Assembly (NCBI GenBank): GCA_013115135.1
Contig: JABANP010000009.1
Span: forward strand, 1 to 64,000
Source: Perkinsus olseni
Lineage: Eukaryota; Perkinsozoa; Perkinsida; Perkinsidae
Direction: 5' to 3'
Length of the DNA: 64,000 nucleotides
Part shown: positions 24,283-35,843 of the stretch, one piece after another
Layout: the number at the start of each line of letters is the position of its first letter
Numbering within the stretch: the stretch's first letter is position 1
Program-made: the position numbers and the translations under genes
The notes under the pieces: generated by a model
The model's input: the letters and a program-made list of their open reading frames with translations, nothing else
The model's database searches: none
What the model was told of the DNA's origin: nothing

Positions 24283-25302
24283 TGACGGCTAGAAGGAAGC
24301 TGGTCGGCGAGCCCACGCGGCTACCGGCGACTGTAGAATTATTGAATAATTTGACTATCATATTATGACATTGCATGTCGTTGTCTGCGGAAGCAATACT
24401 GATGGAGTTGATAGCCATGTTGAGTTGATTAAACTAGTGAGTGGAAAGCAATACAATCTACTTCAGAATATCATTCAATCAGATCAAGTCAGCGCCGAGC
24501 GAATCATTGTATGCACCAGCGCGCGCCCTCTATTACGTTGACTTGTTTGTAAGGCCAGCGAACGCGCGCGCGAGCGTCACCAGCTAGTCCCGTCGAATGG
24601 TAAAAAGCGACACCAGTAATTTTAGCACATTCTTCGACTCAACGTCGACACCATGCCAACGACAACGGAACGCGCGTCGCCGACGCGGTTTCGATCGCAT
24701 TATTAGTGGGCTGGGCCAGGTGTCCAAGGCCGTCAAGGCCCTTCAAAGCACACTCAGACCCGAACACAGCTGTCTCTGGATCAGTAAGCAACATGAGTCA
24801 CGTGATGTGAAAACACAAAACTCAACAGCTTTATGATAAAGCATGCATTTCTTGTGTGGCGGGAAATGCACTCATCGAGCCCGACTGTGGCAACTCTGTA
24901 TGGAAGCTTCCAGCGGTGTATGTGTTATGCATTTGTGGAACTGCAACCAACTCCAACATTTCATTGAAATGATGGAGTTGGTTGGAATGATTTCAACGCA
25001 AGGTTATTCGTCCAGCTTTTAGCCGGTAAACCAAAAAGCCACCACGACGTGGAACGGCCGTTCGACTCCGGCGAATCTATGAGGAGTCACCGACGATAAC
25101 AACCGAGCCTCGCAGTTGACACAAATCCACAGGCACGAAAAACACACCATGGGCACAATGATGAATCAAAGCGACCAAGGTAAGCGTTTGGCCCCGCCGG
25201 CCAGCGATATAAAGTAGTAGCCAGGAGAGTGGTTATTACAACGGCCATCGAAGACGTCGATGCAGAACTCCGTCCATCTCGTGATTGCCAACCTTCCCTC
25301 GC
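24283..25302. other. Intergenic region with one strong hairpin
   Basis: No gene supported. Short plus-strand frames (24597-24836) look like chance. The 24945-24983 hairpin is the only clear structure. 24500-24590 is rich in CG steps (GCGCGCGC). Confidence 0.45.
24945..24983. repeat. Near-perfect hairpin, 19-bp arms, 1-base centre
   Basis: Arms 24945-24963 and 24965-24983 (AACCAACTCCA.. / ..TGGAGTTGGTT) pair with one mismatch. The geometry is the same as the hairpins at 5194 and 20903: near-perfect arms, a single central base, intergenic, no open frame. Confidence 0.8.
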
Positions 25303-27043
25303 CTAGAACCTACTCATCAACAGCAAGCTAATATCTGACGGGAATGTCCTTCCGTTCATCACCGAGCTGAACATAGGAAAGACGTGTATCATCTCTTCGT
25401 AGACCTCCAACCGGCAGCTCGTCACCGCTGCTGCCCGCTCTGCAAAGGGCAAAATATCCTCCATGAATCCCTCCACCTCTCCCGCCTGAGAGTGAGGCTC
25501 ACTAAGTGTTCTTATGGCAACGTTCTACACAGCATCTACCTGCAACAGTATGGGGCAGCCTCCGAATGTGGTTGGTCCAAAATCACCCAGAGCGACTGAG
25601 GCCAGGTCAGCCTGGTCAGAAGAGCAATCTCCACGTTATCCGACTGTCGAACGTCGGACTCCCTTTTTGGTTCCAAAAAGTTCCTTGCTGTCTATCACTC
25701 GCCACTCTCCCGTTCCATCAGCGTTGTCTTCAGCCGGAGACCGATACCACTCTCCGTGAATCAGAGCCATGCCAGCGTTCCAAACCATCACATTCGAGAG
25801 CATGTCCAGGCTCATGTCGTATATATGACCCTCCAGGCTTCTGCCTAAGTCTATCACCGGGGACATCGCCAGACAGCACGCGGGTGCAGGCAACCTGTAG
25901 CCGGATGCGTTTTTTGCCAAGGATTTGAGACACCCCAGAGCGAGCGCTCCCCCTGCTGAGTCTCCAGCTAGCACGACCCTCTCAGGCCTGGTCGGAAATC
26001 GTGTCTGTTCCAGCACGTATTTGTACCCTGCCACAACCTCATCAAGTTGCTTCAGGAAGATGCTTGCAGGGGCCAAGGAGTAGTCGATGATCATCGCCAC
26101 AACCTTCACTCTCGCCTGCCGGCAGGAATCTAATTTAGCTTGCAGCTCGGTCATCATAGAGGCGCAGAGCTCGAGATGACTTGATGCTCCATCGAAGAAG
26201 CAATAGCCCCCACCATGAATGTAATACAGTACAACGTGCTCGCCAACAATTTCAGGATGGGGCTCCGAGAAGAAGACCTGAAATAAGACCCCACGTTCCG
26301 CCAAGGAAGACGCAGAAAAGCTGTGGAAGTTCGTGTATCGCGTGAACGCAATAGAAAATATGCACCCGATAGACACATCTTGGCCTTTGGCCACCACAGC
26401 AGCTCGAGCCACCAAAGAAACCAGCCCATCGAATCAGCATGAGCCCTCACCCAAGTTCCTCTCAGTGAGTTCTTTTTCAAATAGATACCCTCCGTCATCA
26501 AGGAAGGATAGAGCATCTCCACGAATGGTGGGGCGAATACCTGACGGACTCAGTCGGAGGGCTCTCAGCATGAAACTAGCGGACTTTAGTCAGACTCTCC
26601 ACCACGGCCATAACCTCAGCGTAGTACTTCGACGCATCACCCGACTTGTCGGAGAACTGAACGCAGGCTCAGCTAGGCAAGGAGAGCCTCTCTCTACCTC
26701 AGGGGGAAGTTGCAGCAATAAGGCTATCGTAAGTGACCAACTAAGGTCACAGCTGAAGAGTGCGTAAGAGAGCAGCTGAAGAAAACAATCTGTGCCTGGC
26801 GCAGGGGCGATACGGAAGCATTACCTCCGCCACGGCACGCATAGAGCTCTTGAAGAGGTAAGCGCAGGCAACAAGATGCAAAGCACAGAGACGCCTGCTC
26901 AGAAATGGATACGAACAAATGTGATCGGTACAGAAGACCCACTCCATAAGCTCCTTTCCCTGTGGTGAGGTAATCGGATTCAGACGCCAGACAATGAAAT
27001 AGAAAAATCGCGGGAGGCGCGTGATAGTACCCCAGGCGACCAT
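25303..27043 (-). CDS. HSL-family alpha/beta hydrolase, array copy 1 (most derived)
   Basis: Carboxylester/lipid hydrolase of the hormone-sensitive-lipase clan; substrate unknown. Multi-exon. The N-terminal exon at 27043 has a hydrophobic stretch and SPQGKEL, the copy's version of the array-wide TPEGT motif. The core exon has the oxyanion hole [10 protein letters not shown] and nucleophile elbow [16 protein letters not shown] ends an exon exactly where the paralogues have PILVQ (intron next), and the His exon reads [13 protein letters not shown]. Where the other copies have YGRPS(H/R)PGER this one has HGEWYRSP. Its frame stops at 25303 soon after the His, and the paralogues' last exon (PLGQTAI.RWA) is absent. 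It could be active but is the least constrained copy. Lies 123 bp downstream of copy 2. Confidence 0.85.
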
Positions 27044-27166
27044 GATGAACGAAAAGGACGGCAGCTAAGGCAAATCTCGCGAATGAGCTTATTTGTTTCC
27101 GCTCCCCGTCTTGTTCAACGCAAGGATAGGGAACCTTGCACGGCGCTAGAGTAATCTAAAATGATC

Positions 27167-29170
27167 TTATCCGGACTGAGCGGTGTCCCAGTCCAGCTGT
27201 GGATGCGGTTTGACGGAACCTGCTGGGCAAACAGCAAGATGCTGGCCCAAGGGCAAGGGTTTGCCCATCAGCGCGCTGCTCGAAAACGAGGCCCATCGCT
27301 TGATAGCGATCTTCCCTTGGGGTATTATCTGAGGCAAGCCCATAAACAACGGTGAGGCGAAACATAAACCAGCACCCAAGAAAGCATTGGAAAAATGTGG
27401 AAGCGATCCTCATAGACTTCAAGGGTCACGACGTCATCGGTCATCTTAACAAACTGTAGTATCTCCTCGAGGAAGCCTTCAGAGCCGCCGGCCTGCGAAG
27501 AAATGCAATGCGAACTTGCTCTTGTGAACGGCGAGCAGTACTTGAACCAATATAGGTACTCTCCCGAATGTGGCACGGCTGACTGGGGTGAATGTGAACA
27601 TGGGATTCTGAGGAGAAGTTCAATGAGGTCCTCATTGGAGGTCCAGGACTCTACTCCTCATAATAAGGAGGCTAGCGTAGAGTTGAACCGCATGTGTAAG
27701 CTGCACCACTCACTTCATCCTGTTTGTCTTCTGATACTCTCCCCCTTATCCTTCGCCATTCGAGCGAAAGCGTTTCTCCAGTGACTCTTGCCCTGGATGA
27801 CCGATGCTTCTCACCAGGCCGCGACGGACGGCCGTACAGAGCACAGCTAGCGGAGTACCACAGCAGACAGTTGGAGAGAAAGTCGCGATTGAAGTTGTAA
27901 CTCCCTCGTGCAAGACTGCGAGAGAGGCTAAGCATCGGTGACACAGTATGGGCACACGCAGGCCCGGCTAGAGGTCCACAGCCGAATGCTCCTTCGTTGA
28001 GGCATTTGAGTAAACTGAGCACCAGGGCGCCGCCAGCGGAATCCCCACTGATCACTATGTCGCCAGCCTCCACGGGATACCTGTCCTGGGACAGGATATA
28101 TTTATAGCACTCGACGGCTTGTTCCAGCTGAGTTGGGAGGATGGCCTGTGGCGCCAACGTGTAGTCAAGGATGAATGCGACCACCTTGACATCAGCCCAG
28201 CCAGCAGAGGACAGGTCATCTTGTAGCTCAGCAACCATCCGAGTGGCGAGCTCTAGATGGCTGGTGATTCCATCGAAGAAGCAGTAGCCACCACCGTGTA
28301 GGTAATACAGGACAACGAATCTTTCAGGATCGACTCCACCATCACCATGCCAGACCTATAAAAACGGGAGAGTTGGGTTATTGTGCCACGCGGAAGTGCG
28401 GCCATTGTGCTACCCAAAGACCCTGCGGGAAACCAGTGCCACGGGTGAGCTCTGTTCTCATGGTCGGATGGAGTATTTGGCTGAGCACTGGGCCATACAC
28501 CTGCAGATGGTCCGTCCTTACCGAAGCCGATCTAACTCGCAAGTTGCGACTCGCAACCCATTCACTTTGTAAGCTGCTTCTAAGATATGGACGATCTCCG
28601 CGGCTAGCAAGGAGTCCTCGCTGTTTTCAACTTCCATCTGACTAAGCTGACCTGCTCCGTTACGAAGAGTGGCGTACCTCCTTCGGGGCCTTCAGTATTT
28701 TCAGCAAGAACAACTCCAGGCTGGACCCTTCTCCCAGTAGAAGGCTCTGCGAAACCTGCCTGACTAGTGTTGAGCGAGGAAGAACAGCCAGCGTGCGGCA
28801 ACTACATCTCGGAGGACTCGGAGTATGTGGAGAGATAAGTAAAGTCTAGCTCTCCAGCTCAACTGCATCACTGACCTGACCAGCAGCTTCAGGCAATTGG
28901 CGCGAAATCCAAGTTGATTGCGTTATCTCTCATTCCTTGCATTCAGAGATAGTTTTTATCCGTACACCACTGAAGAGCTCACATGAATAGTTGAGTGCCT
29001 TCCGGGGTAAGATAGGGTACGCTATGATAAACGGCGTCGAGGAGAGCCTTCAATACAGTGATGATTGGCAGATGAACGGCCATTCTCCGGACTAGGGTTG
29101 TACTGCGACTGTGCGTCCAAGATGGATATCTATCTACAACTTCAGAAGAAACTGCGCACCACAACCACAA
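27167..29170 (-). CDS. HSL-family alpha/beta hydrolase, array copy 2
   Basis: N-terminal exon with MAVHLPIITVLKALLDAV and the TPEGTQL motif. A following exon ends in KAPKEV. The core exons hold [14 protein letters not shown] and [19 protein letters not shown] is kept, but the acidic exon that follows differs from copies 3 and 4. PILVQ precedes the usual intron, then GGSEGFLEEI and EVYEDRFHIFPML with the catalytic His. The last exon (IIPQGKIAIKRWASF) ends at 27167. Serine, oxyanion Gly and His are all present. The start may be 29170 or the internal Met at 29083. Confidence 0.87.
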
Positions 29171-29334
29171 CTGGTGAGCTTCAACGCAGTGAAATGATGA
29201 ACATTAACAAGTAACAACATTGACGCACTCATTAACAACTCGACGCAACGACACAAGAGAAAGGTCAGTATTTGTGAGATCACCAATGTATGTCGAGTAC
29301 GACATCATCCTGATAATCATCATTATCATCAACG

Positions 29335-31398
29335 TCACGCTGCCTGGGCCATCTCCACTTCCTTCCGACACAATTCATTGCCATCCAGTGTGTCGACTCT
29401 ATCTCTGGAGACAGCGTAGGCTTTGCCAACAGGCAACTTCTCCCCTCGGACAGCCTTAGAAACGAAGTCAGCCCATCTATTGATGGCTGTTTGTCCAAGA
29501 GGGATTACCTGACCATAATGCTCGTGCTATAATCAATCGAGCCTCGATTATCGCGAGAATGATCGAATCCACATTCCTGCCTAGCAGACAAGCGGCAACT
29601 ACTGCTGCCTTACCGATGAGAACATTGGAAAGACGTGTATCATACGATCGTAGACTTCGTAGCAAACTCCTTTCTGCGCTTTAGTAGCGAACTTGTCAAT
29701 ATCGTCTCGTAAGGCCTCGGCGCCTCCACCCTGCCAACAGCAATGCGACTCTCGTCTAAGCGGCGAAGCGCTCGCTCACCTGTAGTAATATCGGTACGTT
29801 TCCAAATGCCTGAGGATCAACTCTCCCGTAGGCGACCGAGAACAGGGGATGCTGAGAAGAACGGGACTTGTACGATCACAAAGGAGCTGGATCAGAGCAT
29901 CCGCCTAATACCGTCATTGACGGTCCGTCACACTTACCTTCTCCATCCTATGATCAGGGGCCATCTCTCTCACCCTCACCCACTCCTCATCATCAAATTT
30001 GCCGGCCTTCTGGACGTAGCTATCACTCTCTAATGGATGGTTTACCGTATCCATCCTCTCGCCGGGATGGGAGGGCCTCCCGTACAATACCGAGACGCAG
30101 TACCAGATCATACCGTTCGAGAGGATATCGTGGCTGATGTCCAGGGACTTGCGCGCAACAGCGGGGGCCATATCGACGCACGGTTCCAGCGCTAGGCAAC
30201 ACGCCGGGCGTGGCAAATTTTCACAGAAGTCGTTCTCCGCCAAGCACTTCAGGAACCCCAGCGACAAGGACGCGCCTGCCGAGTCACCACCAACAACGAT
30301 ACGATGGCTCTTCACAGGGAACCGGCCTTGAGAGAGAAGGAATTTATAGCCGTTCACGACCTCCTGCAGCTGAGTGGGAAGAATCTTCTTGGGTGCGGTA
30401 TCGTAGCTGAGGATGTACGCCACCACTGTGACATCCTTCCAGCCATCACTACGGAGCTTCGCTTGCATAGTCTCGACCATGTTGGTGACCAGCTCTAAGT
30501 GGCTCGTCACACCATCGAAGAAGCAGTAGCCACCGCCGTGGATATAGTACAGAACGACGACGTCTTTAGAGTGAATGGGCTCTTCGGCACTCCAAACCTG
30601 ACGATAGTATGCACTCTATCTCAACACTACGGATTCGACGACGCAGAAATTCCGGGCGACCAATGCAGCCGTGAAACGTAGCTAGAATTATATCTCTCAA
30701 AAGACATCGTGAGCGCTCCGTGAATCCTCCTTACGGGAGGCACCACCTACTACCCATAGACCACTGTTAACCTCCTTCGTCGCAGGGATCTTCTCAGTCC
30801 TCATATGTGGATGACAAAAATATGCATATATTGGTAGGTATGCCTATGGAAGACGGTGATAGGATTGTCTATCGCTCTGATGATGATGATGACGCCACAA
30901 CTCACCTTGGACAGAGCCTCCCCAACTCGCATGACCTCCGACACCAACTCGCTATCATCACTCGCTTCGTCATTGAACTGAGAACGAGAGTATCGATTAC
31001 TGTCCACCGCGAGATCGGCTCCTAACGGGGAGACAAGAATTACCTCCTTCGGCATCTGAAGCACTGTAGCCACAAGCACCTCGCCCGTCACTGCCTCTCC
31101 CTTCATCAACATCCACAACAACTGAGGACCACGACCTTCGTCAATCCAGGCACAACAAATCGAGCCTAGATATCAGCTTACCGTGAAAGTCGCCTCTACC
31201 ATGTGCTTGGCCATTAGGTACCACGACCTTAGACTCAACCCTAGAAGAGACCTGCAAAGATGAAATGCCGGACTGACACCCGGAGCCGGTAGAATCACTG
31301 AAAACTTACTTCATGAGCTCCGTCCCTTCTGGCGTGACGAAGGGCACAGAGTCCAGAACGGCCTGCGTTAAGACTTCGAGCGTCTTGAAGAAGGTCAT
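29335..31398 (-). CDS. HSL-family alpha/beta hydrolase, array copy 3
   Basis: Starts at 31398 with MTFFKTLEVLTQAV and TPEGTEL. Further exons carry LVATVLQMPKEV and a Ser/Asp-rich piece. The core has [38 protein letters not shown] and GGDSAGASLSL, where the second elbow Gly is Ala. YGRPSHPGERMDTVNHPLES and FDDEEWVRVREMAPDHRMEK are nearly identical to copy 4, so the two are recent duplicates. PILLQ, GGAEALRDDI and [13 protein letters not shown] follow. The last exon (VIPLGQTAINRWADF) ends at 29335. A TGA precedes the start in the same frame, and upstream of it a separate frame (31803-31399) stays open. Confidence 0.88.
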
Positions 31399-31803
31399 TC
31401 AGAAATATCGAATACGACAATTAAACTGGTAGCCGCTGGTAGCAATGTCAAATCCCTCCCTAGCGAGGTACGACAGCATTGGGGACAATGGGCTCGAGAA
31501 TTGCACAAATTTTTCCACAAGACAATCAAAATGTCCAACCGCTGCCTCCCAGGGTCCTATAGGAGTGATGGTCTCAACCGAGAAGGGCTTTATCCGGTAG
31601 TGTATATATCCGGAAGCACCTCTATCAGAGGACATGGGCTTGAGAACAAGAAAGGCCGCGGCCGGTAGAGGCCACTCCACGCGATCAGTAGTTGAGCGAA
31701 CGCACCGCACCCGTGATAACAGCTCCCTATGCATCCTACTACTCATCCACACAACTCCACTTTCATGCAGCACCTTTTCCACCGACCAGGATCTGCTAGA
31801 CAA
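31399..31803 (-). CDS. Uncharacterised 134-codon open frame
   Basis: Open frame ending in TGA immediately before, and in frame with, the start of hydrolase copy 3. It contains GASGYIHYRIKPFSVETITPIGPWE and later FCDL-type aromatic blocks that look coding, but it resembles none of the hydrolase paralogues and no known family. It may be a separate small gene, a 3' exon of a gene whose start was not found, or chance. Confidence 0.3.
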   Translation of the reverse strand: MSSRSWSVEKVLHESGVVWMSSRMHRELLSRVRCVRSTTDRVEWPLPAAAFLVLKPMSSDRGASGYIHYRIKPFSVETITPIGPWEAAVGHFDCLVEKFVQFSSPLSPMLSYLAREGFDIATSGYQFNCRIRYF

Positions 31804-33093
31804 CCGAGTACACGGCGCAAATGAATGCTATAGTTCCATCAATCTCGCTCCCGCGCCGAAGATTGCAACTTGCAATCGCAACCGGAAATATAATGTGGAG
31901 TGGTATCACTACATAACACAACGCGTTTTACGCGCGAAACACTTTGCGTAAAACTATTTGACGCGTTTCGCGGGTGCATTTCCACTGTATTGAGATCCTC
32001 AAGTTACATGTGGGTTACTTGAGTTACCGCCGTAAGCATTCGGGTATGGGAAAATGAAGAAATGCTTGAGATTACAACCTGCTGGAGCGAATGCACACGA
32101 CGTCCAACCCGACGGTGGGTCTTGCAGGCCGGTTGAAGCTTGGTTCGGACTTTCATGAGCACTGTGCTTTGGACAGACTGATCGTCTATGAAGGGTTCGG
32201 GCTCGTGTGGCCCCGGCCAGTGCAACAAGGCTCACTCTGAGTTCCTACTCCCTCGAGGCGAGGCGGACGAGGGCCTCAACCAAACCCTCAACTTCCATGG
32301 GACCGTGATTGTGTAATCACACAATCGACCTGTCCCCTAGCGCTAGTAGTATCTATTCCTACTGTACTTCCAAGGATCAGGCTTCTATCAGTATCACTTA
32401 GGTCGGGTCTGGGTGATAAGAGTTACATGCTTCATCTTTTGTCACTTTCGTCGAAGGGAGGTCGGTTCCCTTCACAGGAGGATTCTGGCAAACCCTTGGC
32501 CGCGACTGTCCCAGTGCGAGAGAGCGATGCTGCTTGGGAACTCGTGAGGCAAGAAACTCTGAGAAGTCTGCGTGAGGTGCGACGCCAGCGATTACTAACA
32601 AAACAGACTGGCGCGCCTCGGGCTATGAAACTGAATGATGATAACAAAGAGAGATGCTGAGTGACAGTGTCGAAGCTGAAGATCTCTCAGCAATTGCGCC
32701 AGCACCAAGGACGGCTGCACGAATGTGCAAACGACTCGATGTAGTGCGTCAGTCGAGACAATCCCAAATTGGCCCAGTAATCGAGTCCGGCTCGTGAAGA
32801 GCACGGAAGAAAAAAAAATCTAGCGCGAACCGCAGTGCCTACGCATACGTCCGAGCATGCGCCTTGTGTTATACGATAGACGGGGTATTGGAAATAACCG
32901 TAGCGAACATGGCCGTTGCTGTTGTGCATGTATTTGCCACAGAGCGAAGCGGTGCGTCCAATGACAGCCTGTCGCTAAATGACAGTACATGTGCACAAAG
33001 CAATGAATACAGGGGCGAATATTGAGTCCGAAGCAACCAGTCCGAAGCAACCCTTCATGTATGCTTTGGGAAGTCGTGACAGATTTTGACTCC
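31804..33093. other. Intergenic region inside the hydrolase array, with two hairpins
   Basis: The largest gene-free gap between array members. Hairpin 1: GTTTTACGC (31925-31933) / GCGTAAAAC (31946-31954), embedded in a directly repeated ACGCGTTT segment. Hairpin 2: GATTGTGT (32307-32314) / ACACAATC (32319-32326), with outer GGGAC/GTCCC arms (32299-32303, 32332-32336). No gene fragment of the array could be recognised between 31810 and 33090. Confidence 0.5.
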
Positions 33094-35400
33094 TTACGGA
33101 GATCCAACCATGTCCGTAGAAATGACGTAGGCTTCACCGAGAGGCATCTTCTGGCCCCTCAAGGCTTTGGAGGCAAAACCAGCCCATCGATCGATCGCAG
33201 TTTGCCCGAGAGGAACCACCTACATGTGACACGACTAACTTGAGTCCAACAAAATGACAACAATCCACAGCTCAAAACAGGGTGCTGGGAACTCAGTAAA
33301 AACTCGCTGGGCATGTTATTTGGAAGACACGATTGTCACGTGGGATGACCCATCTACTGGTGGTGCTCAGATACCGCGTAGTCCAAGCTTATGCATATTG
33401 TTCGTCAGCGGGCACCTCGAAGATTGTTGCGTTCCTATAGTCGTAGAAGAAGCAGAGCTCGGAGGGAGTCGGACAGAGACATGTAGGTCAAGCCTACACC
33501 CCCTCACTAGCCCCTGTTTGATCGAATGCTCACTGACTACTAGAGGCTACGCAAAGCCCTCACCCGCCGCCACCCGACTTACTCTCGAGAAGATCGGGAA
33601 CACGTGGAACATGTTCTCATAGACTTCAAAGCATACACTCTCCCGGGCTTTATCCGCAAAACGCGCGATGTCATCGTACAAGGCCTCTACGCTGCCAGCC
33701 TGTCACCAACAATGGGAGGAGCGTGATGGAGGCAGCCGGAAGCTCACCTGCACGAGAATAGGCACATTCCCGAATGCTTCGGGACTGACGTCTCCGTAGA
33801 CCACCGAGAATAGGGGATGCTGAGGGTGGAAGCATTAACAAAAGGGGAATCATAAACGGCCCCTCCTGAGGGAGGTCTGGCGAAGGTGAGTTCTTACTTT
33901 TTCCATCCTGTGGTCGGGGGCCATCTCTCTCACCCTCACCCACTCCTCATCATCGAACTTACCGGCCCTCTGGACGTAGCTCTCACTTTCTAAGGAATGA
34001 TTTACCGTATCAATCCTCTCCCCAGGGTGGGGGGGCCGCCCGTACAGAGGAGTAGCGCAGTACCACAGCATGACGTCGGTCACAAAGTCACCGCTGGTGT
34101 CGAAAGCCTTACGAGCCGCAGAGGGACCGAAGTCGACGAAAGGATCGAGAGCCAGGCAGCAGGCAGGCCTGGGTAAGTCCTTGCAGAAGAAGTTACCAGC
34201 AAGGCACTTCAACAGGCCCAGCTGGAGACCGCCGCCTGCCGAGTCCCCACCAAGGACAATACGATCGCTCTTCACGGGGAAGCGCTCTTGAGTGAGGAGG
34301 AATTTATAGCCCTTCACAAGCTCCTCCAGTGGGGTGGGAAGAATCTTCTCGGGTGCAAGGCTGTACTCAATAATGTAGCCCACCACTACGACGTCCTTCC
34401 AACCATCACCACGCAGCTTAGCCTGCATGGTCTCAATGAGGTTTACGGCAAGACCCAGATGGCTGGTCACACCGTCGAAAAAACAGTAGCCGCCACCGTG
34501 AACAAAGTAAAGGACAACAACATTCTTCGGGTCAACCGGACCCTCAGAGCTCCAAACCTGATGGCAGCCACTTACGCAAAGCACACAAGCGATCGTCCGA
34601 TCGCACCCAGAGACCTTTGTTAACATTCTTGGATGCCGGTATCAGCTCAGTACTCACATGTGGATGGTATAGGCGCACCAGAGCCGGGATCCATACCTTG
34701 ACCAGGAGTGACGAAGGCTGAGCGGCAGGTTCCACTAACCCACCTTGCCAACAGCCTCTATCTCCCTCATCACACTCGGGTAGAGCTCCCCATCAGAGCT
34801 CGACTCAACACTGAACTAAATGCCACAGAGGCCATGAAGGAAGAGAGCTAACCTACAAGGACTCATCAAACGCGCTACCTCGTCCGGCATCCGAAGGAGC
34901 CTTGTAACGCCATTTTCGCCCACGATAGTCTCGCCGGTGAAGGCCATCAGCGCCAGCTGTCAACGAGATACTCACGTCCCACCCCCAGATAGACCGGCAG
35001 CCCTCCCCACCTCAGCGCCAGCTTCAACGAGATGTTTCATCATGAGATACCACGCCCTCAGACCCGCTCTCCAAAAGGCCCTGAGGGCAGCCTAGTACAC
35101 AGGCAGCCTGCGTGAGGCAGGCCCGACTCCTAGGATAATGACAGACCGCTACCTGAATATATCCGTCCCCTCTGGCGTAAGGAATGGTATCGTGCGCAGC
35201 CACGCCTCCAGCAAAATACGCAGTCCTCTCAGCGACATTAAGAACAGGCGGAAGCCTGCAACTCCGCAACATGACCATACGAGCGACCAATAGGAAGCGA
35301 CGTGTGACGCGGTTGAGGAGAAGAAGCACGAGTGTGACAGAGTCAGAAGTTCAAGAGCTATATAAACTCGCATGAGCCATTCGACTAAACCGCGCAACAT
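33094..35400 (-). CDS. HSL-family alpha/beta hydrolase, array copy 4
   Basis: Start at 35400. The first exon carries hydrophobic stretches (ELLTLSHSCFFSSTASHVA..) and TPEGTDIF. Small exons follow (RAFWRAGLRAWYLMMKHLVEAG; LLRMPDEVARLMSP; ESSSDGELYPSVM; WIPALVRLYHPH). The core has [21 protein letters not shown] and GGDSAGGGLQLGLLKCL. YGRPPHPGER and FDDEEWVRVREMAPDHRMEK are shared with copy 3. PILVQ, GSVEALYDDI and EVYENMFHVFPIF complete the fold. The last exon (VVPLGQTAIDRWAGF) ends at TAA 33094-33096. All conserved motifs are present, so this is the best reference copy for the array's gene model. Confidence 0.9.
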
Positions 35401-35843
35401 GGAGGGAACAAATGGTAGAAACCAGAGCTGTCGTGCGATATAGAACGCTCCCGCTCAGTGCGGGAAACGGTCGATCAAGCGCTACGGGTGAATAACCACC
35501 ACCTTAGGAGTCCACGTCCCTTGAAAAAGTCAGCGGGGCGAGACCTGACATGGCCTTCTATACATATCAAAAGAAGCGGAATCTGGACCTCCTGTGTTGT
35601 TGTTGTTGTCGACGGACAACTCAAATACAAGACTCTATTCTTGTTCATACGTACCGACCCACTCCGCCGAGCGACCCGTGAAGTCTATGCTAAACGAGCG
35701 GCCCGACGGCCAATACCCTTCAGAGTACGAACGACCAATTAGGAAGCTTCTGGGGAGTTCGAATTGCATCAGCCACAAAGCGGGCCATACGACGCAGGGC
35801 TAATTGTGACTGTGGGAGGCTCTGAGGGACACAAGACTTAACG

